Shown: positions 39,501-54,500 of the stretch, piece after piece
Numbering within the stretch: position 1 is the first letter of the stretch
Layout of the letters: every line of letters begins with the position of its first letter
DNA from: Archivesica marissinica
Taxonomy: Eukaryota; Mollusca; Bivalvia; Venerida; Vesicomyidae
Assembly (NCBI GenBank): GCA_014843695.1
Contig: CM026391.1
Location: forward strand, 15,001,365 to 15,065,364
Direction: 5' to 3'
DNA length: 64,000 nucleotides
Made by a program: the position numbers and the translations under genes
Notes under the pieces: generated by a model
The model's database searches: none
Told to the model about the DNA's origin: nothing
The model's input: the letters and a program-made list of their open reading frames with translations, nothing else

Positions 39501-42500
39501 TATTAAATCTCACCACACTAATTGCCACTACCCCCCCCCCCAAATAACGCTGATAATGTGTTCTTCATTGCATCACTACAAATTTTTATAATAAACAACA
39601 CTGACTATAAGAATGGGGACACCTTTTACGGCAAGCACCATATTGTGGCGTCCGTGGTCCAATGGTAGAGCGTCGGATTTGGAATCGAATGGTCCGGGTT
39701 CGATACTCAGTCAGGCTAAGCTTACCACACCACACCACACACTGCACAATTCTCATAGCTAATCCTAGGTTAGCATTTTTGGGAGAAGTGAGAAAACGTG
39801 CGAATGGTAGTATTTAATAAATTTCATCAAAATACATGTACATGTACACAGTATGACCATTAAATGCAACATTTTAATAGAACTCACTAGACAATATTTT
39901 GTATGGAAATTGTTTTTACGGGATAAGTGGGGCTCCCAGGGGGCAAAGTCAGACTTCACCAATGTCTCTCTCCCCCACCCCCCTAGAAGGAGCCCTGATT
40001 CTTATTTTAATTTTACACAGATCTGCAGTCTTAAATTTAAATTTTAATATTTTATCATGACTGTGCAGGCATTTGTCTATACACAGTAATACATGTACAT
40101 GTATCTATCTATCTATCTATATATATATATATATATATATAGTATAATAATATAGCTATAAGTATGTAGGCCTATATATAAGTTTTTAAAAATATCCCAC
40201 AATACCAGTACAGGATTTCTTTTGCCATACCCAGGGTTCATTTTAGGTCAGAATTTTTGGGAGAAGTGAGAAAGCGCGTGATCGCTTCCTTAAATGGTGT
40301 TCTTTAATATACTTCTGCAAAATAGGGTTAAAATGCACAGTACAACCATTAAATACAACATTTGAATAGAAGGAGTGCTTTATAATGGGCCAGTGTATCT
40401 TTCTTACTAGACACAATTTTGTTTGAAAATCGTAAAAACCAAAACCATTTTTTTTTTTTTTTAGGGAGAAGTGGTGCCTCCAGAGGGCGAAGTCAGGGTC
40501 CCTAGGGAGACAATTTCGCCCACCTCGCCCTCTAGAATGATCCCTGCATACCTATCAATAAGTTATATTAATCATGCTTCAGGGGTTCCCCATCTGCGCC
40601 ACTTCTGTCGCCAATTGAAAACAACTGGAGCTAATTTAAAAAACTTTGAGTCCACTAAGAGCCATATAATTCATAAATAAATATTTGAAACCATGTACAT
40701 TATGCTAGAATTGTATATTATGCTATCTAGAGTTGTTCATTATGCTACAGTTGTACATTATGCTACAGTTGTACATTATGCTACAGTTGTACATTATGCT
40801 ATAGTGATGCATGATATCGGTACAAATTAATTAAACAAAAACAGGAATATAGATAATCAAAAAGATCATGATAAAACTTCACTCTTTAATTTAAACCTCG
40901 GAAAGGGGACAGCCCTTTAATTTAAATCTCTGGAAGGGGACAGCCTCTTAATTTAAACCTCTGAAATGGGACAACCCCTTAATTTAAACCTCTGAAAGAG
41001 GACAGCCCCTTAATTTAAACCCCTGAAAGGGGACAGCCCCTTAATTTAAACCCGTGAAAGGGGACAGCCCCTTAATTTAAACCACTGAAAGGGGACATTC
41101 CCTTAAGTTAAACCTCTGAAAGGGGACATCTCCTTAATTAAAACCACTGAAAGGGGACATCCCCTTAATTAAAACCCCTGAAAGGGGACAGAGCCTTGTA
41201 GTGTGTATGTAATTGGTTAACAACTCTAATTTTACTGGTCACATTGTTCTTTTAGTAAAATCTGTAAAAAAAAACACATTTTTTAAATTTCTCTTGAAAA
41301 TGTTATCCTAGTTTGGATGGTGGTGTGGGGGTAGGCACAGAGAACTGTGCTATAACACAAGTGCATCAGAAGTACAGAATGATCCTGGTTTTTGTCTTGT
41401 TTAACCCATTTCATTCTGGATACCGTTCAAACAGTATTTGCAAAGAACATAGAGCCAGATCAGCTGCCACGGAACGTGCCATCTGATCAGGATCTATGCT
41501 GTTTGCTATTCAGATGATCTTGCTAAGACACTTGGCTATGTAGCAAACAACATAGATCCTGATCAGCATGCAGCATCACGCTGTGGCTGATCTGGATCTA
41601 TGCTGTTTGCAAAGACCTTTAAATGTATCCAGAATGAAATGGGTTAATCCTTATTTTTATGGGATACAGATACGGACATGATCTCCCCTATGTTATTTAA
41701 CCCTTTCAACACCACAGACCTCTAAATAGGCTAAACGATCCCCAAACTCCCCTTGCCCACCCCGCTCGCCGCTTTGCGACTCGTTATTTTCAGCTTTTTT
41801 GGTTTCACCCCACAATCATGTCTGAGGCTTACAAAAAGTGTAGATCCAGATGAGCCGGCTCGTGACGAGCTGTCTCATCAGGATCTGCACTTTTTGCCAG
41901 TGATATGACTATTTTTAGACATAATTACCCATTTTGATAAATGAACTTGTCCAAATGTGATTTTCTGATTCATTTATTGGTTTATGAATATCATGGACCA
42001 GTCCATGTGAGTTACTTGGTGTTGAATGGGTTAACACAGGATGATAAGGATCCCTTCTATCTAGGCACTGGATTAGGGTACATGTAGGTGTCATTATAGG
42101 ATTAGAGTTTCTGGGTTTTTGTAGGGGGATTATGTTCGCCTTTGTCAATTATAGACAAAACATGTTGCGCCCTAAATATAAATGTTGTCTATTCATCAAC
42201 TACGGCCAATATGTTGTCATAATATCAGTCCATGCATCGCGTATTGATACAAATCAACAGCCAAGTAACATGCTGCATTATAGGGACAGCTGGCAGTTTA
42301 ACGGTTAAAGCTTTCTCTAAGATGGGCATTTCTAAAAGGTGATATAGCTTTCCTAATTTTGATCAAACGCCCAGGGATCAGTTTAGAGGGAGATGTGGGC
42401 GAAATTGTCGCCCTAGGGACCCTGACTTCGCCCTCTGGGGGCCCCACTTCTCCCTAAAAACAAAAATATATATATTTTTTGGTTTTTACGTTTTTCAAAA

Positions 42501-45500
42501 TAAATTTTGTCTAGTAAGATACACTGGTCCATTATATAATTTATAAAGCACTCCTTTTATTCAAATGTTGTATTTAATGGTTGTACTGTGCATTTTAACC
42601 CTATTTTGCAGAAGTATATTAAAGAACACCATTTAAGGAAGCGATCACGCGCTTTCTCACTTCTCCCAAAAATTCTGACCTAGAATGAACCCTGATAAGA
42701 CTACCGAACTTAAAGAGTTGCCATTACATGTTGTGTTGTGTATCTTTGTAAATATAAGACTACCGAATTTAAAGAGTTGCCATTACATGTTGTGTTGTGT
42801 ATCTTTGTAAATATAAGACTACCAAATTTAAGGAGTTACCATTACATGTTGTGTTGTGTATCTTTGTAAATATAAGACTACCGAATTTAAGGAGTTACCG
42901 ATACATGTTGTGTTGTATATCTTTGTAAATATAAGACTACTGAATTTAAGGAGTTATCGTTACATGTTGTGTTTTTAGTGTAAAGGCGATGCTGTTGTTG
43001 ATTCATTGCAAGTACAGAATATTGGAGAAGTTCCGACCTCCTATGAGGAAGAGCGGTGGTTTGTTTGCCACTGAAATAACCATCGACCAGATCCCGGAGA
43101 CAAAGGAGCTGATTGCGGGGGAAGAGAAAACTGGCAGTGATATGGAAATCATACAAAATGTTCGTATGAAAGTTCAATCTTTCTTATTTATTTACTATTT
43201 ATTGCATTGCATACTTCTTTTGCTATTGCTTGTATAATTAAATGGGATTGAGCAGGTCCGTAGCAGGGATCATTCTAGTGGGCGAAATTGTCGCCCTAGG
43301 GACCCTGAGACGTCGCCCTCTGGAGGCACCACTTCTCCTTAAAAAAAAAAAATTGTTTTTGTTTTTACGATTTTCAAGCAAAATTTTGTCTAGTAAGATA
43401 CACTGGCCCATTATAAAGCACTCCTTCTATTCAAATGTTGTATTTAATGGTTGTACTGCATTTTAACCCTATTTTGCAGAAGTATATTAAAGAACACCAT
43501 TTGAGGAAGCGATCATGCGCTTTCTCACTTCTCCCAACAATTCTGACCTAGAATGAACCCTTTCAGCTTTTTTTTAATGGGGGGTCGTTTCAAGGTCCAG
43601 AAGACTGAAAAAATTATAATTCTAGATGGTCTGAAACGCCATTTCCTGCATTCTGGACAATGACAGAGCACATAATACGGTATAACTTATTTGATGTTTG
43701 ATATTTGATTGTGTACATAGTTGAAAAGCGACAGCATATAGAGAAAGTTCAAAGAAAGCCTCTTATAAACTGGACCTCGGAGAATTATGGGGGGTCATCC
43801 GACCACTCCGACCCCCCACCCTATCTACGGGCCTGTTGATAAGACAGATCTGCATTCTTGTTGTAAGAATTCTTTAATGTTATGCACTTTGAAATATTAT
43901 TTTTTTATCACAATCCAACCATTTTCATTTAATACAAAAATGTATATGATTTGCACATTTTAGAATATCAAACCATCAACTAGAGAACGCAATGCTCTTT
44001 GCATGTATAATCAGGTATTTAAATGCACCCCCCCATTTTACTACCTTGCTCCCCCTTGATGTGCACCTGTTGCAACTTTTGTATATATACAATGTTCCTG
44101 TAATACAGGATTTCTCTCTTTCAGATCTACAGCCAGCTTTCATAATCATACATATATCGGTGTCATATAGAATATTCCCTCTGTCTGAATGTTTGTCTGC
44201 GCCACTTCTGTCGCTAATTGAAAAACACTGGAGCCAATTTAAAAAACTTGGAGCCAACTAAGAGCCATATAGTTCACAGATAAATATTTGAAGACATGTA
44301 TTTGACAAAACATGTGCCAAAAAAAAATTGTGCCAAATATTTTCGCCAATTCACAAAATTTAGCGCCAATATTTGTTTTTTGTCACAATTGACTACTGAC
44401 AGCGGGAACCCTGCCCCCTCAAAATAATGACCCACAGGTCATTATTCGGCCATAGAATATTGACCCCCCCCCTTGATAATAGCAATATATAGTGGGAAAA
44501 TATTAAATATGTTATAATTAAATGTTATTTATTATATTACAATGGTGTACAGAATAGCATAAATAGTATGAATCTGAAAAACAGAATAATGTATACAGAT
44601 TAATTGTCTATTAATTTCTATAGATGATAAGGATTGTGTGTGCCATTGAACAATTATAATTACCCCCCCCCCCCCGCCTTTATATTGATAACATTGTTTT
44701 TGTAGGCTTTTGGGGTGGTGGGGGGTCATTATTCTATAAGTGGGGTCAATATTCTATATTACTTTCTCCTATAGAATAATGACCCGTCGATCATTATTTT
44801 GGCAGATCAATATTCTATGTGACACCGGTACGAGGCATGTCGTTGGATATTTTCCATTTTCAATTTGTGGGGTCAATATTCTATATCACTTTTTCCTATA
44901 GAATAATGACCCGTCGATCATTATTTTGGCAGATCAATATTCTATGTGTCACCGGTACGAGGCATGTCGGTGGATATTTTGCACTTTGCAATTTGGGTGT
45001 ACGTACGGTATTTAATTGTGTTATTATTACTCTTGTGTTCTGTTTTCATACATTGCAGAATTATTTTAGATGGTTTAGATGGCCAGGGAGGCGATACATT
45101 TCAGTAAAGTTCTTATTGATTCACCTAAAACTTCTACATGTATATAGTTTAGATGCTAAACTGATCTGCAAGCATTACTTTACTGCTCTCTCTCAGGACT
45201 TTTAAAACTACATGGTTACCCATCCGTGACCGATTTAGGAACTGTTAATGAATTGATCCATGGTTGTTTTTCCAATAACATCAAATATCGGTCGTGCAAC
45301 CAGATAAAACATCTCGTCTTTAGTGAGAAATGTTTGTACTATCAAGCACACTATCAGTAGAATCCAGCGCAGCTGCCAATAGCTGTTTTAAACATTCTAA
45401 AGTCATATATGTGTTCTAGTGACCCTGACATCGCCCTCTCCACTTCTCCGTAAACAATCTGTTAGAATTTTTTGTTGTTACAATTTTCATACAAAATTTT

Positions 45501-48500
45501 GTCCAGTAAGATACACTGGCCCATTATAAAGCTTCTATTCATATATTCTATTTAATTGTCATATTTTAACTTAACATAAGTTAAATAACACCATTTAAAG
45601 ATGCAATTGCGTGCTTTCTCACTTCTCCCAAAAATTCTGACCTAGAATGAGCCCTGTAATAAAATTAACAGTCTTTCAGGTGGGACTTTAAACCAAGGTC
45701 TTGTGTCGGTGCTTTATACTGTGCATGTAAAAGAACCAGAGGAGACTCTGGAATGGGTCTCTGTCTGTATCATTGCACTATCCTCCAAAAATCTAAAATG
45801 ACTAATCTCTTCAGAAGGCGTCGCTCATATGGGCAACCGATAGCGACGATAAATAAACGGAAAACACACATGACATAAGTGTCACAGTAAAAATGCAATC
45901 AAGACATTTAAAATTACTGGTGGGGGGGGGATACTATTTGATAAATGAACTGTGGAAGTCGTGATAGCGCAGTGGATGCGCGTTCGCTTCAGGTGCGAAT
46001 GGTCTGGAGTTCGAGCCCTGCTGGAGCCTTTACGATTGTGTCCTTAGGCAAGGCATTTAAATTCCACATTGCCTCTTCTCTCTCCCTCATTGCGATGGTT
46101 TCCATCAGGAATGAGGTCTCGAGAGTGATTAATATAAGTTGAAAGAACTTGTTTCGCAATCGAGCTAAAATAAATTTGTATAAACTAAATGAACTGGTCC
46201 AAATGTAATGTTCTTATTACCACGGTAATAATATAATTGGTCTAAAAATATCGTGCACCAGTCCATGTCAGCTACTTGGTGTTGAATGGGTTAAGTATTT
46301 GCAGATCAGTAGTGGGTTATTATCACAGGAGTGATCTTATGAAGTAAGTCATGCAGCCAACATAGTTAGCAGCAGTTGGAGTATATACATCAACGTTTTA
46401 CTGTCTCAGCTCTGGTACACGTCTATCTCGCTCTGGTACATGTAGATATCTGTCTGATGTGAAGGGGCTTCTTGCCAGATTACAAAATCAATGAAATATA
46501 AATCAGTTCGCACCTTTTAAAGCCCGTAGTTCAGATGGCTATTTGTTAGCACTTTGATTCGTTGCAGGATCTGCGAACAATCACCCATGGGCGCGAGGCC
46601 TAGCCCTTCAAACAAAATTCATTTTTTATATTTTATGGTTCAGATTTGATTAATTCTTTGCATGCTGGGTAAATTTAATAATTCTTAACTCTGTGTATAC
46701 TGGGTAAAATAAAAGCTATAAATAGATATAATAATTGTAGCAGACGACACAATTCTAATGAAATTGCATGACATATTTGACTGTTATTTAGCGAGTAAAG
46801 AGTTACGGGTAAATATAATGCAAAAAAATACATTATTAACTTTTCGTGAACATCTGGCAAGGGGCTTACTTCATGTTTAGTGATTGGAAAAGTCTTGGGA
46901 GCCTCTGTGGCTGAGTGGTTCAGGTTGTTGACTTCAAATCATTTGCCTCTCACCTCTGTAAGTTCAAATCCCACTGGGTGTGTCAAATTCTCTCATGTGA
47001 GGAAGCTATCCAGCTGGCTTGCGGAAAGTCGATTGTCTACCTGAGTGCCCTTCCATGCCTGATATACCTCTCGGAGGGGCACACCTTGTCTTCCTCCATC
47101 AATAATAGCTGGAGAGTCATATGACCTAAGCTCTTCCTCCATCAATAATAGCTGGAGAGTCATATGACCTAAGCTCTTCCTCCATCAATAATAGCTGGAG
47201 AGTCATATGACCTAAACTCTTCCTCCATCAATAATAGCTGGAGAGTCATATGACCTAAGCTCTTCCTCCATCAATAATAGCTGGAGAGTCATATGACCTA
47301 AACTCTTCCTCCATCAATAATAGCTGGAGAGTCATATGACCTAAGCTGTTGGTGCGACTTTAAACCCCACGAAAAAACAAAAGTCTTACAGCATGATTGT
47401 TGTTCTGGGTTATCCTTGGAATTGTAGCAGACTACTAGAGGAGACTTGAACAATGTCCAGAAGTGGTCTCCATAGCCGAGTTGTTCAGGGCGTTATTTTC
47501 AAATCACTTGCACTCACTGCTGTAGGTTCGGATCCCACTGGGGGTGTCAAATTTGTTCATGTGAGGAAGCTATCCAGCTGGCTTGTGGAAGGTCGTTGGT
47601 TCTATCCTGATGATGAAATACTGTTCAGAAGGGCACCCGGGGTCTTTTAACACTTTCCATTTAAAGTGTATTTAGGCCAGATTTGCGACTTACTGTATGC
47701 CGGACCTGGTAATTAGATTATCCTTGGATCTGCGTAAACTGTAAGATACCATTTTTCTTTCAAGAAATACTGCCCAGCACTGCAAATGGGCATGCCCGTA
47801 ATTTCGAGTGCACATGTCAGCTGTGTACCATTAGCGAGGAAATTCATACGAAAATAGATACACATCGGAGGAAATGCAATAGCGATGTAAATTTTCCATG
47901 AAACTACGTTCAATATTTCTAAGTTGACTCAATTTGTAGGTCAATCTGCCAAATTCCATGATGGGGTAAATATGTCATGATATGCAGGTCTGCTTCCCTA
48001 TCCAGTTAGAATACAATGTATGTTCCCCATTATCCAGTTATTCCCATATATGCTTCCTAAATTCCCTATGATAGACATAGGTCATAGGGTATATACATTA
48101 TACATAACCAATTCCATAATAAGAAAAGGGGGTTGGAGGTATATATGGCGGTGATAATTTACGACCCTCCGAAATAAGACCACCTGTGAACAAAGACTGC
48201 TTGCACTACTTCCCAAGACTGGTCTTTGTTCACGGGTTTGACTGTACTTCCCTATCTACCATATGTAGATATATATCCTTCATAACAGGGCTCATTCTAG
48301 AAGGCGACATGGGAGAAGTAGTCGCCCTTGGGACCCTGACTTCGCCCCCTGGGGATACCACTTCTCCCTAAACAAATATTTTAAATTTTAAGACAAAATA
48401 TTGTTCAGTAAGATACACTGGCCACTGTAAAGCAACTCCTTCTATTCAAATATTGTATTTAACCCATTCAACCCCAAGTAACTGACATGGACTGGTGCAT

Positions 48501-51500
48501 GATATTTTCAGACCAATAAATTAATAAGAAAATTACCTTTGGACCAGTTCATTTATCAAAATGGGTAATTTTATCTAAAAATAGTAATAATTATTACTGA
48601 CAAAAAAGTGCAGATCCTGATGAGACGGCTCGTTACGAGCCGGCTCATCTGGATCTACACTTTTCATAAGCCTATTTAGAGGCCTGTGGGGTTGAAAGGG
48701 TTAATGGCCATATTGTGTAATTAAACTCAATTATGTAGACATTTATTAAATAATACCATTCGATGACGCAATCGCGCGCTTTCTCACTATTCCCATAAAT
48801 TTGGGTATAGCTTGAGCCCTGCATAGTTAAGATACATATAGGTCATATAAGAGCATTTAGTCCAATATGCGGTCATTATTATCAGGTTCATTTCATTTCT
48901 GAACATCAGGTGATGTAACGGGAGCCACTGACTGGGGCTAAACCACACTATGCAACCCGATACAAACATTGATGCAACAAAACACATATAGCAATTGTAA
49001 CACTTCATAATTCTGTAATTATTTCAATGATACAACAAAACACATATAGCAATTGTAACACCTCATAATTTTGTAATTATTTCAATGATGCAACAAAACA
49101 CATATAGCAATTGTAACACCTTATAATTTTGTAATTATTTCAATGATGCAACAAAACACATATAGCAATTGTAACACCTCATAATTCTATAATTATTTCA
49201 ATGATACAACAAAACACATATAGCAATTGTAACACCTCATAATTCTGTAATTATTTCAATTGACTGTATGATAGGGAGAAGTGGAAGGTAAGGACATGTT
49301 TCTAGACTGTGCTTAAATGTTCTCTATGAAAATTCTTCTTCCTCAACTGAAAATAGGGAGACATGAGGATGCTCAGGGAGGCTATGTCTTCCAAATCACC
49401 CTCTATCTTAAGCCGTGTTTAGTGAAGTGAGGAAACTCAGGGAGACTATTTCTACCAAGTCTAGCTTAAGTCGTGTATGGAGAGAGTGAGGAAACTCAGG
49501 GAGGATATTTCTACCAAATCTAGCATAAGCCTTGTATGGAGAGAGTGAGGCAACTCAGGGGAGGTTATTTCTACCAAATCTAGTATAAGTCGTGTATGGA
49601 GAGAGTGAGGCAACTCAGGGGAGGTTATTTCTACCAAATCTAGCTTAAGTCGTTTATGGAGACGTGAGGCTACTCAGGGAGGTTATTTCTACCAAATCTA
49701 GCTTAAGTTGTGTATGGAGACGTGAGGCAACTCAGGGAGGTTATTTCTACCAAATCTAGCTTAAGTTGTGTATGGAGAGAGTGAGGCAACTCAGGGGAGG
49801 TTATTTCTACCAAATCTAGCTTAAGTTGTGTATGGAGACGTGAGGCAACTCAGAGAGGTTATTTCTACCAAATCTAGCTTAAGTTGTGTATGGAGACGTG
49901 AGGCAACTCAGGGAGGTTATTTCTACCAAATCTAGCTTAAGTTGTGTATGGAGACGTGAGGCAACTCAGAGAGGTTATTTCTACCAAATCTAGCTTAAGT
50001 CGTGTATGGAGACGTGAGGCAACTCAAGCTATTTCTACCACGCGTTTTCTACACTTCACCTTAAATCTTATTCATTGTATCGCATTGCATTATGAAACTA
50101 TATCAATCTCCATTGTCAATCTTTCTACGTGTACGTAGTCGCAGCTGCCACCCTGTATAGCAATGGAATAAGTACTGTGTCCATGTCTACATCTGTTCAT
50201 GAATAAAAGAGGTTATGTTCATTGAACAATCCTTAATCAATGATATAGAAATCCACATAATACCTACTAGGGTCTGGTACATGTTATTAACTGTGTAAAA
50301 ACGAATTAGGAAATCCCATAGTAATTACGCGCACAGTGTGTTCTCCGTGGCCAATGTCAGGGTTGCATCTGTCTGAATGTTTGTCTGAATGTTTGTCTGC
50401 GCCACTTCTGTCGCCAAATGAAAAACACTGGAGCCAATTAAAAAAAACTTGGAGCCAACTAAGAGCAATATAATTCACAAATAAATATTTGAAGTCATGT
50501 ATTCGACAAAACATGTGCTCCCCCCCCCCCCGAACAAATTTAAATAATTTTTTTTTTAAATTGCACAAAATTTAGCGCCAATATTTGTTTTTTGGCGCCA
50601 ATGACAACCGGCAGTGGGAACCCTGAATATATTTTACTTCAAATCACTTTAAACTTTATTTATTTTACAACGATTGCGAAGCAAGTTTTAACAACTTATA
50701 TTAATCACTCTCGTTGGTGCAGATGAAAGCGTAAATGTGGTCATTCGTCTGGGAGGAAACCGGAGTACCCAGAGAAAACCCACCTGTCTGATCTGGCAAC
50801 CACCGTATCATCTCACATACTTCCTGGTCCGAGGATCGAACCCAGGTTGCATTGGTGAGAAGCAAGCACGTTAATCGGACAGCCCGTTAACAGAATGTTT
50901 AGCTAACTCAGACTGCACTTGCCCCTCACCACTGCAGGTTGGGGGTATCGGATTCTTTCATGTGAGTTAGCTATCCAGCTGTCTTACGGGTGGTCAGTGG
51001 TTCTACCTGGGTGCCTGACCGTGACTGAATACTGCTCTGAGAGGTGCCCTGAGGCTTCCGCCACCAATAATAGCTGGGGGAGTAGCCATATCACCTAAGC
51101 TGTTTGTGCGACTTTAAACCCAAATAAAACATAGAACTTCACTCACACATTTTACATGTATACAGTCAGACCCGTCTTAAAGCAACACTATATCGTATTG
51201 AATAAAAATATTATAAAATTTGAAATTTTACATACAAGTAGCAATGCAGATACATATTCTACCATTATAAGTTTAAGAATTATTTTCAGTCCGTAAGCGT
51301 TTTTTTTTTGTGGGCAATATTTCAAAGTGAAAGTAGGACTTTCCTAAATCAGATTGCCACGCCCTGCGTACATTCAGAACACATCGCCCTATATCGGCAA
51401 TCAGAACAAACATCCCGAAAGCTTGTTCACATGGAGATAATCTCGATAAGCTTTACGCTTTCGATTAAATCCATTTTCATTCTGTATACAATAGATATGT

Positions 51501-54500
51501 ACTGTACATTATGAATGAATAAATATGTTTAAACCAAAGCATGTTCAACATCCGTTGTTGCGTCACGAATGTGTTTTAATTCATTGTTTCTATACGTTTG
51601 TTGATAAACACTTCGCATATACAACGGTGCTCTATTTATTTTCGAGTGAATATTTGGATTTTATCCTACCTTCATGCGAAATAACGTACAAAAACAGCCT
51701 GCCTAATAAATTTTGCTTTATTAGTCAGTGCCTAATAAAGCTTTCGTGATGGACTACTTTTATGACCCAGATTACGGTTTGTAAATAAACAAAGCGTCTG
51801 TCGTCACATTGTGTTGTCTGCTGAGTTTGGAAAATGTCCCAAGAAGAAAGTATTGTACAGGCAAACTTTCAGGTTGTTTGGGATGAATTAACAGCACTCG
51901 ATGAGACCCCTCTGGAAACTACTATTGTCAGAGAAATGTCATTTATCATTTATCTATAAATAGAAATATCAATGCACAACATATTACCAAGTGCGTATCG
52001 AGTTTGTAAGCTGTCATGGCTAGTTTGTTTGTTTTTGTGTCAGGTGCACACTCAGAATGTAGGATAAATAGAATATTAGGTTACTGTCTTATAAATTTTA
52101 ATTTATTAGGCGAGTCGGAGAAAAAATACACGGCAAGGCAGAGAGCAGGATCTATATTGTTTGCACATTCTGTCATTTAATCATTCACATATATTATTTG
52201 TATTATTTAGCACCATATGTATCCCTGATGCAACACATTGTCTTTACTGCGTAAAATTGATACAACTAAACAGGAAAATCAATTGAAACATTTAGCATTT
52301 GTCACAGGATGAAATGTTAATGTTTTATATTCACGCGGACCATAACTTGTAATATAAATAAATACCATCAACTACCACTTGTCCCTGTGATTCTCTTTAG
52401 ATCATTACCATATGTCCCGTTATTTTTGTTCTTCCCACTTATCCTCAACTCCGATAGCCTATACTCTAACTGTTACTAACCCGGCACTTGTTATCTCGAC
52501 GTTGTTGGGTCGAGTTACGATCACAATAAATATCTATGATATATATGAATAACTGTGTTGTTTCAGTTATCTACCCAGCATACCCACAGCGGACCCTCAA
52601 TAAATGTATGCCGACTGGGCTACGTCAACACATTATTAACCCCACGTAGGAATTGTAGTTATTCTGTTGGGCTCTGGCTCCACATGTGTGCAGCAAGCAA
52701 GATAGGAATTTGACTATTGCTGTCAGTGAGGTACCTGCTCCCATGGACTTCTATTGCAAACTACAGTCAAACCTGTCTTAAGCAGCCAGCCAAGGGAATC
52801 ACAGAAAGTGGCTGCTTAGCACAGGTGACTGCTTAATGGAGGTCAAAATGTATTAGAAAACAACATATTGGGAATATGGAAAGTGGCTGCTTAGCACAGG
52901 TGACTGCTTAACGGAGGTCAAAATGTATTAGAAAACCACATATTGGGAATATAGAAAGTGGCTGCTTAGCACAGGTGACTGCTTAATGGAGGTGACCACT
53001 AATATAGGTTTGACTGTATACATACTTGTATCTCGAAAACAAAAGCAATATTGACATATATATAAAGTCCAATGGAATACATGCTGTATGTCAGGTTGTA
53101 TTCACGGTTTGCAAATTTCGTGTTTATGTGTCTGTTTTAATATTCACAAATCCAATATTCGTGATTATTTAGCTTCGAAATGCGTGGAGAATATTTATAT
53201 TACCTTCATGTCGGATCAGCATAAAATACATAGTCGATTTGTACTGTGAATAAACCTTGTATACGTTATTAATTTTGGGATAATATTTGTATATCTATAC
53301 AAACATTAATTAAAATCAAAAGCTGCGATATATGTATATATTTTTATTTACAACATACAATACCGATATGTATATATTTTTATTTACATACAACACCGAT
53401 ATGTATATATTTTTTCTATTGGAAAACATGCATTGTAAGTATGCACATTATAAGCATGCATTGTTATTCACAAATCCAGCCTTCCCAAGCATGAAGCATC
53501 TATAACATCTGTACCTGTAGAGGGCTGAATTTTACTCAAACATTGGTGACAATATGACATAAACGGATCATCACCTGCATTTTGTCGATAATATCTGGTC
53601 AACCAACTGACCCAACTGTGAATTAGCACTACACAAAGTTTACCTGTCATAATTAGCACTCTAAGCGTGAAAAGCATGGAAATCAATGAAAACTACGTTA
53701 CCAGATTTTATACAGGTACAAATGGACACCACTGTATTTTCTCCTTCTTCGCGCTATGGTAAATCGATCAACTGTCACAGTCAAATTCTCAGTTCCAAAC
53801 AAGAATCCACATTTACCGCATGCAGTTCTGTAAACTCCAGGGCTGCTGCTTGCTGTTAGACACAAGTAAGTCATGGCATCACCATCACAGTTTTTCACAA
53901 TTTTCAAATGTAAACAAACACCGGTTAAAAATGGAACTCGTATGGATCCTAGCTGTCATGTTGGGCTGTTTACTCATCAATGCGCTGGAGCAAGTAGTAC
54001 TGAAATAAATGCACAAAAAGTCTTCTTCAAATGAGCACAAATGCCACAGATGCACCACAATCACAGTAAGAAATGCAAACAGTCTCTGGTTCTACAGTAA
54101 AACATCATCAAATTATGGTCTGCTTGATTGTAAAAACTACTTTCTAGGATACAACGACCCGGAACCAATTCCCCAGTGGGGTCACACGAGATGTTATAGA
54201 TGCTTGGGAAGTTTGTGGTCTTACATTGACCCATTCAACACCAAGTAACTGACATGGACTGGTGCATTCAACACCAAGTAACTGACATGGACTGGTGCAT
54301 TCAACACCAAGTAACTGACATGGACTGGTGCATTCAACACCAAGTAACTGACATGGACTGGTGCATTCAACACCAAGTAACTGACATGGACTGGTGCATT
54401 CAACACCAAGTAACTGACATGGACTGGTGCATTCAACACCAAGTAACTGACATGGACTGTTGCATTCAACACCAAGTAACTGACATGGACTGGTGCATTC

